The notes under the pieces are model-generated. The model did not search any database, was not told the origin of the DNA, and saw only the letters and a program-made list of their open reading frames with translations. A stretch of 64,000 nt of DNA from Edaphobacter sp. (lineage in GTDB: Bacteria > Acidobacteriota > Terriglobia > Terriglobales > Acidobacteriaceae), in the NCBI GenBank assembly GCA_025462645.1, contig JAOAPB010000064.1, positions 185,208-249,207 of the forward strand, written 5' to 3'. Each line of letters begins with the position of its first letter. Position 1 is the first letter of the stretch. This document shows, piece by piece, positions 1-8,045 of the stretch. Position numbers and translations under genes: made by a program.

Positions 1-825
1 GCGGGGGATGAGGTGCTGGTTGCGCAGCCGAGCTATCCGCTGTTCGATTTTCTGGCGGATCTGGAGGATGTGAGGCTGCGGTCTTATCCTCTGTTCTATG
101 ACTATGGCTGGTGGATTGACTTTGCGGAGTTGGAGAGACGGATTGGACCTCGGACTCGGGCGATTGTGGTGGTGCATCCGAATAATCCGACCGGACATGC
201 GACCGGTGCGACGGAGAGGGAGAGGCTCGAGGAGGTATGCGCTCGGCATGGGCTGGCTTTGATTGTGGATGAGGTTTTTCTGGACTATCCATTGGATGGG
301 GAGATCAAGAGTTTTGCGGTGGGACCGCACTCGGTGTTGACGTTTGTGCTGAGCGGGATGAGCAAGATCGCGGGCCTGCCACAGATGAAGGCGGGGTGGA
401 TCGTGGGAATGGGCCCGGAGGGGGTTCGGCGGGAGGCGATGGGGAGGCTTGAGGTGATTGCGGACACCTTCCTCTCAATGAATGCTCCGGTCCAGCTGGC
501 TCTGCCGGCCTGGCTTGCGGAGAGGCGTGGGATACAGGCGCAGATTCTGGAGAGGGTTCGGGCAAACTATTCTTGTGCGGTGGATTTAGGGGTCGAGGTC
601 CTGCGGTTAGAGGCTGGATGGAGTGCTATTTTGCGGCTGCCGCAGATGGGAATCGGTGGGGAGGTTGCTGAGAGGATGTTGCGCGAGATGGACGTTGTGG
701 TGCATCCGGGATCGTTCTATGGGATCGGCGAAGCTGGGCGGGTGGTGGTCAGCTTGATTGGCTCAGTCGATGAGTTTGCCCACGGGATGAGGCGATTTGC
801 GGCGTCCTGGAGTGAACCAGCTTAG
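1..825 (+). CDS. PLP-dependent aminotransferase (class I/II), N-terminus cut by window edge
   Basis: The reading frame is open from base 1, so the gene begins outside the window; the GTG at 13 is internal. Visible fold-type I aminotransferase signatures are HPNNPTG (substrate/PLP-site loop), the IVDEVF strand whose Asp contacts the PLP pyridine nitrogen, and SGMSKIAGLPQMKAGW, whose SK lysine is the expected Schiff-base residue. The C-terminal half ends in the usual small domain. It probably transfers the amino group of an amino acid in the cytoplasm; the substrate cannot be read from the sequence. It ends 61 bp before the end of the oppositely oriented hydrolase, so the two are convergent. 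Family assignment is firm; specificity is unknown. Confidence 0.9.
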   Translation, partial: AGDEVLVAQPSYPLFDFLADLEDVRLRSYPLFYDYGWWIDFAELERRIGPRTRAIVVVHPNNPTGHATGATERERLEEVCARHGLALIVDEVFLDYPLDGEIKSFAVGPHSVLTFVLSGMSKIAGLPQMKAGWIVGMGPEGVRREAMGRLEVIADTFLSMNAPVQLALPAWLAERRGIQAQILERVRANYSCAVDLGVEVLRLEAGWSAILRLPQMGIGGEVAERMLREMDVVVHPGSFYGIGEAGRVVVSLIGSVDEFAHGMRRFAASWSEPA

Positions 826-886
826 TTACTATTTCATGTGATGCTTGTAATGTATTGCTTTTTATATTTCCGATAAACGCATGAGT

Positions 887-1519
887 TCAAAGTGATTGTA
901 AGAATGGATTTGAATTTCGTTCTTCTCCGATGGTGGTGTTGGGACCATGTCCAGGGACAACAGTTATTTCATCAGGCAGGGTCAGTAGACGCTCATGGAT
1001 GGAGGTTATGAGCTGGCGGGTGTTGCCCCCGGGCAGATCGGTGCGGCCTACGGATCCGGCGAAGAGGGTGTCTCCAGCGAGGAGGAGAGATTGGTGGGGG
1101 AGATAGAGACAGCTACTGCCCTGGGTGTGGCCGGGGGTGTGGAGGATGGAGCCGGTGAGACCCGCGATAGAGATGTCCTTACCGTCCTCGAGGTCGTCGT
1201 CCGGGGCTGAGACCTTGGGTGTGGGGATGCCAAGCCAGGCGGCCTGAACGTCCATCATCTCGACCAGAGGGAGATCGTTCTGGTTGTAGAGGATGGGAGC
1301 GCCGGTGCGTTGCTTGAGGAGCTGGGCTCCGGCGATGTGGTCGATGTGGGCGTGGGTGATGATGATCTGCTTGACGGTGAGGCGGTGCTTCTCGAGGATG
1401 CTGACGATGCGGGATATCTCGTCACCCGGATCGACGACGATGGCCTCGCGGGATATCTCGTCACCAAGGATGGAGCAGTTGCACTGGAGAAGGCCTACGG
1501 GGAGGATTTCGTGGATCAT
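887..1519 (-). CDS. Metallo-beta-lactamase-fold hydrolase, glyoxalase II-like
   Basis: A 210-residue protein with the full metal-binding set of the MBL superfamily: THAHIDH (HxHxDH) near residue 56, HTPGHTQGS for the next His, the metal-bridging Asp in GDTLFAGSVGR, and a final His in VPGHGPNT. The GSVGRTDLPGG segment is typical of the small bacterial glyoxalase II-like branch, which hydrolyses thioesters such as S-lactoylglutathione or related thiol conjugates in the cytoplasm. Length fits this short branch (about 200-215 residues) rather than classical GloB (about 250). It lies downstream of secG on the same strand, with a terminator between them, so it is probably transcribed separately. 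Exact substrate is not evident. Confidence 0.9.
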   Translation of the reverse strand: MIHEILPVGLLQCNCSILGDEISREAIVVDPGDEISRIVSILEKHRLTVKQIIITHAHIDHIAGAQLLKQRTGAPILYNQNDLPLVEMMDVQAAWLGIPTPKVSAPDDDLEDGKDISIAGLTGSILHTPGHTQGSSCLYLPHQSLLLAGDTLFAGSVGRTDLPGGNTRQLITSIHERLLTLPDEITVVPGHGPNTTIGEERNSNPFLQSL

Positions 1520-1630
1520 GATGTCATTCTATGGGGCTAGACTTGGATTTCAGAGCGGGATTTCGAGCCTCTTGCGAAAGCGTGTGGCGAGGAACGGATG
1601 GGGTTCGTGTTCGACTACCCTTCGCGCATG

Positions 1631-1660
1631 AAAAATGCGCAAGTCCGATGGACCTGCGCA
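1631..1660 (-). terminator. Rho-independent terminator of secG
   Basis: Two 11-nt arms (1636-1646 and 1650-1660) pair with one mismatch around a 3-nt loop. On the minus strand the stem is followed directly by five T residues (1631-1635). It lies 24 bp downstream of the secG stop codon. Confidence 0.75.
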
Positions 1661-1683
1661 CTTGGGTGAAACTGAGAGGCTGC

Positions 1684-1980
1684 TTACTTTTTGGGAGTGC
1701 TCTGAGTGGCGGGGTGTCCGGTGCCGGATAGGACAGAGTGGTCGCCACTGGCGCGCGAGAGCAGGATCGTAAGTCCGATGGAGGTGAGCATGAAGAGGAT
1801 GGCCGACCAGGTGGTGAGCTTGGTGAGGAGGTTGGCCGCGCCGCGGGGGCCGAATGCCGTCTGCGATCCCTGGCCACCGAAGGCTCCGGCGAGGTCTGCG
1901 GACTTGCCCTGCTGAAGCAGGACGACGCCGACGAGGAAAAGCGAGACGATAATGTGCAGGACAACGAGAAGAATGACCAT
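1684..1980 (-). CDS. secG: Preprotein translocase subunit SecG
   Basis: A 98-residue protein with two hydrophobic segments (about residues 2-22 and 53-74) separated by a cytoplasmic loop. The loop holds the SecG hallmark: VVLLQQGKSADLAGAFGG followed by the Gly/Ser-rich GSQTAFGPRG. SecG is the auxiliary subunit of the SecYEG channel and helps protein export across the inner membrane. The C-terminal tail, rich in Thr/Ser/Pro, is a lineage-specific extension. Start at 1980 (ATG) gives the canonical N-terminus. A hairpin with a T-tract follows the stop. The 490 bp upstream are AT-rich, contain no recognisable gene on the minus strand, and carry the ThuA-gene promoter in the other direction. Confidence 0.95.
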   Translation of the reverse strand: MVILLVVLHIIVSLFLVGVVLLQQGKSADLAGAFGGQGSQTAFGPRGAANLLTKLTTWSAILFMLTSIGLTILLSRASGDHSVLSGTGHPATQSTPKK

Positions 1981-2254
1981 CGGGGGTAGCTAGAGACCTC
2001 TTGGGCCGGAGGTGATGACTCCGGTGACTGTATAAATTGCGCGGAAGAGCGGGTTTTGGACCCTATGCCTTGCGGCAATAACACCTCAACCTAAAGAAGT
2101 GTATCACCGGGGATTGCGGAAGCTCAACTCGTTCATTTCATTGATGCAGTTGTATCTCGTGTTTTCATTAATCCCCGAATACGAGGCGCCGAGCAATAAG
2201 AGTTTGCAAAAAATCATCATATACTTATGTTTTTATCAGTATTAGATATTATTG

Positions 2255-2284
2255 TTGACAAGCGTATGGTGTGACACCTATATA
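2255..2284 (+). promoter_or_regulatory. Sigma-70-type promoter for the ThuA-domain gene
   Basis: A consensus TTGACA (2255-2260) and TATATA (2279-2284) are separated by 18 bp in the AT-rich stretch 2160-2290. Transcription would start near 2291, leaving a leader of about 180 nt before the start codon at 2475. I see no riboswitch or strong hairpin in that leader. The rest of 1981-2471 has no supportable gene. Confidence 0.55.
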
Positions 2285-2474
2285 GGATGCCGTCTCGAAA
2301 TGAGGTTTCCTCTTCTCTCCTCCCATTTTGAAAGCACGGTAGATGAAACATGGTGAACAGGTTAGTGAAGAGTGCAAGCGCTCCGAAAAGTCATTGCAGC
2401 AGCCAGTTCCTAACTTGGACCGTGCGTGACACAACTGTATAACCGATAGCCCATTATCAAACGAAAGGTTCTTG

Positions 2475-4295
2475 ATGAGTGCAGTGGACCGAAGGTTGTG
2501 GAATGCGCGAAGCGTGGCGACGGGTCTCACCCTGTCGTTCGCTCTTACTGTTACTGTCTTCCCTGGCGGTTCTACGAAGGCCAAGGCTGAACCAATGCGG
2601 ATTCAATCATCCGGCAAGGGAGATACCTTTAGCCTGGCGTCCGTCTCGGTTCGTCCCACGGATAAAGGCCGTCTCCGTACGAGCGCGACCACGATACTGG
2701 GGTGGAGGCTCGGTGTGCGGACTGACGCCTTTGGAGCGCTCACCTTCTCTGATGCAGCGGCGAAGGCCGATGCCTCTGGTCTGGCGACCGTAGAAGGTGT
2801 GAACACACAGCGAGTCAGCTCAGAAGTTCCAAAAAACCTCGACTACAATCTCACCGCCAGCGAGGTGACGGCAGTAAAGAACAGGCTTGATGAGTTGCGT
2901 CTGCGGATGCCTGCTTACTCGATTGACAGCTTGCCGGCGGATGAGAGCTCTCAACGAAAGATCTTTGAGTTTGCGAAGGAGCTTGGGGCGGACATGATCA
3001 TCGTTCCTGCCGAGCCGGCCTCGTTTAAAGCACTCGATAAGCTTGCGAACGAGACTGGGATGAACGTGGCGGTCGTGAATCGAAACCCGCGAGAAGTAAT
3101 CGGCTCGTTCGACGGCCTCAGCGAGCGTATCGGCTTGAGTGTAGATCTCGGTGCCTGGGAGAGAGCGGGCATTCAACCGACTGCCGGATTGGCGCAGTTG
3201 AAGGGCAGAGTTCTCGCCGCGGACCTGCATGGCGCAGCGCATGCATCACAGTTTCTTCTAGAGTTGAGCCGTCTTCAGCCACCGACCATTCAGGCGGACT
3301 GGCCGCCACTGCGCGACGGAGGCGCAAAGAGATCAGAGGGCAAGCCCCTGTTCTTCACGCTGGATCCATCTGGATCGGGACTGTCGCAAGCTGCCGACGC
3401 CTACGATAAAGCGGTTGTGCCGGCGATCGCATATCGTATCGACACACTCTCACGCATGCAGACGATCTCTTCGCCAGACAGTCTTCCGCTCGCTGTACGG
3501 CAGAAGATTGATGCCGCCATTCCAAGGCAGGCCTTGGTAAAGCCGAAGAGGCCGAGGAAGCTTCTGGTGTTAGATCTATGCGTCAATGGTGGCTATTATC
3601 ACGCCACGATTCCGGATGGGAATCTTGCGCTCACCTTGATTGGCAAATATACCGGTGCATACGTTCCGACGTTCAGCAACGATCTGGACAACCTTAAATA
3701 TCCGAAGATCAAACAATACGATGCCGTGTTCCTAAACAGCGTCGAGGGAGAGTTATTCATCGATCCCGAAGTTATCCATGGCTTGATGCGCTTTGTCCAG
3801 GAGGGTGGAGGTGTGGCGGGACTGCATGCGACAACCTTTGCGAGTACCGACGTGCCTGAGTTCGGAGATCTGATAGGCGCACAGACGGGGGCCCACAAAT
3901 ATAACGGAGAGCCTGGGACGCTGCGCGTTGAAGATCCGAATAATCCCCTCACGAAACAATTTGAGGGAAAAGGTTTCGACTTCTTCGATGAGTACTACCA
4001 TTTTCTGCCGACGGGGCCCTACTCGCGAGACAGGCTGCACATCTTGCTGAGCCTGGATCCGGCGAAGACGCAGCTCTCGGCCAATCGGTACACAACTCGT
4101 CCAGACAACGATTACGGAATGGTCTGGATCAGCAGCTATGGAAGAGGGCGAGTCTTCAACTGCGCCCTGGGGCATAGGCCGGAGTTCTACGAAACATCGA
4201 ATATGGAACAGCTGCTCCTGGCCGCGACTCAGTTTGTTCTCGGTGACCTGAAGGCCGACACTACTCCCAGCGCAAAGCTGGCAATGAAGAAATAG
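2475..4295 (+). CDS. Exported ThuA-domain protein with N-terminal TIM-barrel-like part
   Basis: A 606-residue protein. Residues 1-45 include a hydrophobic segment (TGLTLSFALTVTVFPGG) typical of an export signal. Residues ~115-340 (ELGADMIIVPAEPASFKAL, then LSVDLGAWERAGIQPTAG) resemble the sugar-phosphate isomerase/AP-endonuclease-2 TIM barrel, although metal ligands are not obvious. Residues ~360-590 are a clear ThuA-like glutamine-amidotransferase-fold domain: KLLVLDLCVNGGYYH, FVQEGGGVAGLHATT, FFDEYYHF and YSRDRLHILLSLDP. ThuA proteins act in trehalose/3-keto-sugar metabolism. I chose ATG 2475 because AAGG at 2465-2468 sits 6 nt before it; TTG 2472 is the alternative. The next gene, a TIM-barrel protein, starts 25 bp later, so they likely share a transcript. 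Unlike single-domain ThuA proteins (~250 residues) this is a two-part protein. Confidence 0.8.
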   Translation: MSAVDRRLWNARSVATGLTLSFALTVTVFPGGSTKAKAEPMRIQSSGKGDTFSLASVSVRPTDKGRLRTSATTILGWRLGVRTDAFGALTFSDAAAKADASGLATVEGVNTQRVSSEVPKNLDYNLTASEVTAVKNRLDELRLRMPAYSIDSLPADESSQRKIFEFAKELGADMIIVPAEPASFKALDKLANETGMNVAVVNRNPREVIGSFDGLSERIGLSVDLGAWERAGIQPTAGLAQLKGRVLAADLHGAAHASQFLLELSRLQPPTIQADWPPLRDGGAKRSEGKPLFFTLDPSGSGLSQAADAYDKAVVPAIAYRIDTLSRMQTISSPDSLPLAVRQKIDAAIPRQALVKPKRPRKLLVLDLCVNGGYYHATIPDGNLALTLIGKYTGAYVPTFSNDLDNLKYPKIKQYDAVFLNSVEGELFIDPEVIHGLMRFVQEGGGVAGLHATTFASTDVPEFGDLIGAQTGAHKYNGEPGTLRVEDPNNPLTKQFEGKGFDFFDEYYHFLPTGPYSRDRLHILLSLDPAKTQLSANRYTTRPDNDYGMVWISSYGRGRVFNCALGHRPEFYETSNMEQLLLAATQFVLGDLKADTTPSAKLAMKK

Positions 4296-4320
4296 GGGAA
4301 TTCGCAAAATGGGGACGACA

Positions 4321-5226
4321 ATGAACCGCAGAACCTTCACTAAATCAGCCGCGCTCGCCCTTGGGGCAACAGCAATGCCAGCACTTGGCGCTACTCCGCC
4401 ACGGAATCTAAAGATCGGTTATTCGACCCTCGCCTGGGATGTGAGCGCACGCGACTCGAAGAACTTCGAGGCGTCGCTCTATGACATTGCCAACCTGGGT
4501 TTTTGGGGATTTGAGACAGTGAGTCCGCTGCTGGAGGCTTACGATCCGGATGGCACCCTCACTCGCTTAAACGATAAGTATCACGTGCCTTTGAAGGCGG
4601 GATATATCGGAGTCAACGTAACTGACCCCTCCCTGCGAAAGCAGAATCTGGATACCGTAGTCCGGGTAGGAAAGATCATCCAGAAGTACGGCGGAACCTT
4701 TGCGGTTATACAGGCCAACAGCAGGAAGCAGGAGACAGGTACGTTCAATTTCAAGGAACACAAAGCGGAGATTATCTCCGGCCTGAACGAGTACGGAACG
4801 GCATTGGCGGATATCGGGTTGCGTGCGGGACTGCATCAACACACAGGCACGGTCGTCGAGACTCGGGATGAGGTGTATGCGGTGATGGAGGGCGTGAATA
4901 CGAAGGTCATGGCCTTCGCCCCCGATGTGGGGCAGCTCCAGAAGGGTGGAGCGGATGCGGCGAAGGTGGTAAAGGACTTCGCCCAGATAACCGAACACAT
5001 GCATCTGAAGGACTACAGCGGCGGCAAGTACTTCTTAGGTTATTGCCCGCTGGGTCTGGGAGTCGTAGACCTCGAGTCGATCCTGAACACGCTGGAGGAG
5101 ACGGGGCACAACCCGGACGTCATGGTTGAATTAGATCGTGCGCCGGATACTCCGATGAGCGCTCTGGAGACCGCGCAGTTCAGTAAGGCCTATCTGCAAA
5201 AACTGGGATATAAGTTTCGAGGTTAG
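4321..5226 (+). CDS. Tat-exported sugar phosphate isomerase/epimerase family protein (TIM barrel)
   Basis: A 301-residue protein from ATG 4321, which places the twin-arginine motif NRRTFTK at the very N-terminus followed by a hydrophobic Ala/Leu stretch and an AMPALGA cleavage region. The upstream in-frame ATG at 4309 would bury the signal. The mature part is a xylose-isomerase-like TIM barrel: LGFWGFETVSPLL, GLHQHTGTVVET with a metal-ligand-type His, APDVGQLQKGG, HMHLKDYSGG and VMVELDRAPDTP with the C-terminal Glu. Such periplasmic members in this phylum are linked to oxidised-sugar (keto-glycoside) turnover; here that is inference from its position directly after the ThuA gene. No specific substrate can be named. 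Confidence 0.85.
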   Translation: MNRRTFTKSAALALGATAMPALGATPPRNLKIGYSTLAWDVSARDSKNFEASLYDIANLGFWGFETVSPLLEAYDPDGTLTRLNDKYHVPLKAGYIGVNVTDPSLRKQNLDTVVRVGKIIQKYGGTFAVIQANSRKQETGTFNFKEHKAEIISGLNEYGTALADIGLRAGLHQHTGTVVETRDEVYAVMEGVNTKVMAFAPDVGQLQKGGADAAKVVKDFAQITEHMHLKDYSGGKYFLGYCPLGLGVVDLESILNTLEETGHNPDVMVELDRAPDTPMSALETAQFSKAYLQKLGYKFRG

Positions 5227-5371
5227 AGGTATCGACTTATGGGATGGCCTACTCGCCTATCTTCCTGAGAGTGCTTACGGAGCCGCTCCAAATATAGAAT
5301 GGCCTGTGGCGCTTACGCCGCACAGGCTCATTGGCTCGTATATGTTCGGGCTTGGGATGGAAGGAGGTGTC

Positions 5372-6199
5372 GTGAAGAATCTCTGGCGAGTAGCTTGCCC
5401 GTTCGTCTTCACCGGGGTTGTGATCGGCGCGGTCTTCGCACAGCGGGCGTTTCGTCAATATCCTTCCGTAGAGTATGGTTCACGGATGCCGCTGCCCTCC
5501 AATTGGAGCAAACCCGGCGAGTGGACCTTTGCGCGGTTGATGTACCCTCCGGGCCCGCTGGACGGTTACCGCGGCCGGTTCGATGGGCCGTGGCAGGAGG
5601 GACTTTCGCTCTGGACTCAGGACTACCCCCGCGCCGACCGAGCCCTTGCGAATGCAGTCGGCCGACTCACGCGCGTGGATTCCCGGTCCGTCGAACAATC
5701 CGTGAACCTGGACGACGGCGACGAGGTCTACAACTGGCCGTGGCTCTATGCTGTGCAGGTGGGCGAGTGGGGATTGACCGAGGCGCAGGCGGAAAAACTC
5801 CGCGACTACCTGCTGCGCGGCGGCTTTTTCATGGCTGACGACTGTCACGGCTCCGAAGAACAGGCTTACTTCGAAAAAACTATGAAGATGGTCTTCCCCG
5901 AACGCGAGCTCGTGGACATCCCGAATAACGATCCTATCTTCCATACCGTCTTCGACCTCGACGATCGCTTTCAGATTCCCGGCGCGGAGCATCTGTCCAC
6001 CGGCCACAAGAAGGACGGCTACGTCGCTCATTGGAAGGGAATCTATGACGACAAAGGTCGCATCATGGTCGCCTTGTCGCTGAACTCCGACCTCGGTGAT
6101 TCATGGGAGTTCCTGGACGACCCGCGTTACCCAGTCAAGTACACCGCCCTCGGCACGAAGATCGGTGTGAACTACGTCGTCTACGCGATGACCCACTGA
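5372..6199 (+). CDS. DUF4159 domain protein with signal peptide
   Basis: The start is set at GTG 5372: AAGGAGGT at 5361-5368 lies just upstream, and this start gives a clean signal peptide (MKNLWRVACPFVFTGVVIG, then AVFAQ). The frame stays open upstream to 5306 but without a signal. The 275-residue product matches the DUF4159 family: FARLMYPPGP near the start, LRDYLLRGGFFMADDCHG in the centre, and the tail GTKIGVNYVVYAMTH. DUF4159 has a glutamine-amidotransferase-like fold related to ThuA and is usually exported, with no established activity. It lies 145 bp after the TIM-barrel gene and converges on the beta-lactamase-like gene. Association with a ThuA gene two genes upstream suggests a shared periplasmic pathway, which is inference. 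Confidence 0.85.
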   Translation: MKNLWRVACPFVFTGVVIGAVFAQRAFRQYPSVEYGSRMPLPSNWSKPGEWTFARLMYPPGPLDGYRGRFDGPWQEGLSLWTQDYPRADRALANAVGRLTRVDSRSVEQSVNLDDGDEVYNWPWLYAVQVGEWGLTEAQAEKLRDYLLRGGFFMADDCHGSEEQAYFEKTMKMVFPERELVDIPNNDPIFHTVFDLDDRFQIPGAEHLSTGHKKDGYVAHWKGIYDDKGRIMVALSLNSDLGDSWEFLDDPRYPVKYTALGTKIGVNYVVYAMTH

Positions 6200-6256
6200 A
6201 GCCGTCCGGGCCGGTGGAATTAGCTACGCATACATCGCCAGGCGTACCCGCATGCT

Positions 6257-7816
6257 CTAGTTCGGCTGCACAGTTTGTGACTTTGTATAGACGGCATCGT
6301 GCTCCGGCGCAAGACTTTCGATCAGAACCTGGTTCTTTGCGGGCGAGAACCTTGCGCCTCGGCGACCGATACCGGTGTTCTCGCTCGCGAAGTAGTAGGT
6401 GAAGGTATCTCCGTCCCAACGTGTAAGTTCGTAGTAGCTTCCTCGGGGCGGAAGTCGCAGTATAAGGCGATTATCCTCGACCGAGATCTCGAGCGTCCCG
6501 AAGTACTCATTCCTGTATTTGCCTGTATACGCGCTAAGCGGCTTATCGGGAGCGGAACTCTTCAGCGGCGTCAAAGCAGCGTAGTTCGTAGACGCATCCT
6601 GAGATTCTGCCACCATACCGGCGAAGAGCTTGGATAGGAGAGGAAGATAGTCACGCTGCGGCTTGCCATAGTGGACGAGGTCGAGGAAGTGCAGGCACAC
6701 TGACTCCGGCAACCCTATTGGCATGCTGTTGCTGAGGGCTATGACTGCGAGGTGCTCGTCAGGAACCATGTAGACGCTGGTCGCAGCGCCAAGGAAAAAT
6801 GCGCCGCTATGGCTGAGTTGCGTGCGGCCCTGCGTATCGGTCCCGACATCCCAACCCATGCCGTAGTACTGACCTCCGGGACAATCGTTGGGTTTCGCCG
6901 GGTCGGCTGCATTGCGACAGATCTCGGGCTTATAAGTTTCATCGAGTGCGTTCGCATCTACAATTTGCTTACCGTTCCATTTGCCTCGGTTGAGTTGCAG
7001 TCGGACCCATTCGGTGAGATCGCGGGCGCTGGAGCTGACACCACCGGCCGGCGATTCGGCGTCGGCCTCGCGTACGAAACGGTTGACGGGCTCACCGTTA
7101 ACAAAGGTGTGTAGCGCAGCTTTATTGGCTCGGTTTTCGTAATCGGAGAAGCGCGAACTGGTAGAGGCCATACCCAGCCGAGAATAGAGCTGTTCTTCGG
7201 CAATCGCCTCCCAAGGCTTTCCTATCTTCGCGGCAGCTGCAATGGCGGCGGTAGTGTAGCCGAAGTTGCTATAGGCGTAACTCTTACGGAATTGTCCCGG
7301 GAGGGGCAGATAACGCATCCGATAGAGAATCTCAGGGCGCGAATAGCCGAGGTCTTCCAGCAGGTCTCCGGATTCTGTGGCGAGGCCGCTGCGGTGAGAG
7401 AGGAAGTCACGGATCGTTATCTGGCGGGTGGTCTCTGTGCTGGATAGACGGAAGCCAGGATCGAGATCTACGATACGGTCGTTCCAGCCGATCTTCCCCT
7501 CGCCAACCAGGGAGGCGAGAATGGTTGAAGCAATGGGCTTGGAGAGCGAGGCGATCTCAAATACTGTGTCGGGATCGACCTCCGCCGTTTCTCCGACTTT
7601 GCGAACACCGTAGCCTCGAAGGAAGATGACCTGATCGTTATACACAACGGCGACCGAGATGCCGGGAACTCTCGTTTTATCGAGGCTGGAGCGGATGTAA
7701 GGGTCAAGTTGCGCAAGAGCAGCGTTGACGCGTTCCGGAGAGATGGTCGGCTTCTCTTGCGCGGCGCAGAAAAAACCGGATAAACAAACAACGAACGCGG
7801 GAATGCGGTTGCGCAT
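6257..7816 (-). CDS. Serine beta-lactamase-like hydrolase (class C / D-Ala carboxypeptidase family), exported
   Basis: A 519-residue protein from ATG 7816, chosen because GGAGG lies 5 nt upstream and the N-terminus becomes a Sec signal (FVVCLSGFFCAAQ). The catalytic serine motif SxxK is S90-L-S-K93, and the second motif is Y182-S-N. The domain spans ~30-380; residues ~410-519 form a beta-rich C-terminal domain often seen in these esterase/peptidase relatives (YTGKYRNEYFGTLEI). The family includes AmpC-type beta-lactamases, D-aminopeptidases and esterases; the long C-terminal domain argues for a peptidase or esterase rather than antibiotic resistance. It is convergent with the DUF4159 gene. 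Upstream, 229 bp separate it from the end of the PQQ dehydrogenase gene. Confidence 0.88.
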   Translation of the reverse strand: MRNRIPAFVVCLSGFFCAAQEKPTISPERVNAALAQLDPYIRSSLDKTRVPGISVAVVYNDQVIFLRGYGVRKVGETAEVDPDTVFEIASLSKPIASTILASLVGEGKIGWNDRIVDLDPGFRLSSTETTRQITIRDFLSHRSGLATESGDLLEDLGYSRPEILYRMRYLPLPGQFRKSYAYSNFGYTTAAIAAAAKIGKPWEAIAEEQLYSRLGMASTSSRFSDYENRANKAALHTFVNGEPVNRFVREADAESPAGGVSSSARDLTEWVRLQLNRGKWNGKQIVDANALDETYKPEICRNAADPAKPNDCPGGQYYGMGWDVGTDTQGRTQLSHSGAFFLGAATSVYMVPDEHLAVIALSNSMPIGLPESVCLHFLDLVHYGKPQRDYLPLLSKLFAGMVAESQDASTNYAALTPLKSSAPDKPLSAYTGKYRNEYFGTLEISVEDNRLILRLPPRGSYYELTRWDGDTFTYYFASENTGIGRRGARFSPAKNQVLIESLAPEHDAVYTKSQTVQPN

Positions 7817-8045
7817 GCAAGCCTCCAATTTAATACTCGCGCAGTGCATTAGAGCATGTACTCGAGGTGTCGTCGACGACTTCCTGCTGACCTATTCCCC
7901 AAGCGGCGACATGGACGAGCGAAGCTTCAATACTCCGAGACGAATGGGCCGAAAAACAAAGGCCGGATGGCAGCGACGGTGTTGGATGGGACCGGCACAA
8001 CAATCAATCGGGGTACACCAGACGGCAAAATCGTACGCTTCGCGT

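Noticed and set aside
995..1540. Overlapping plus-strand frames of 71-112 codons
   Set aside because: They are shadows of the metallo-hydrolase gene on the other strand; no ribosome-binding site or motif.
1524..2084. 186-codon minus-strand frame over secG
   Set aside because: Ser/Pro-rich translation of the wrong frame; SecG in the other frame is unmistakable.
5299..5838. 179-codon plus-strand frame
   Set aside because: Arg-rich shadow of the DUF4159 gene in another frame.
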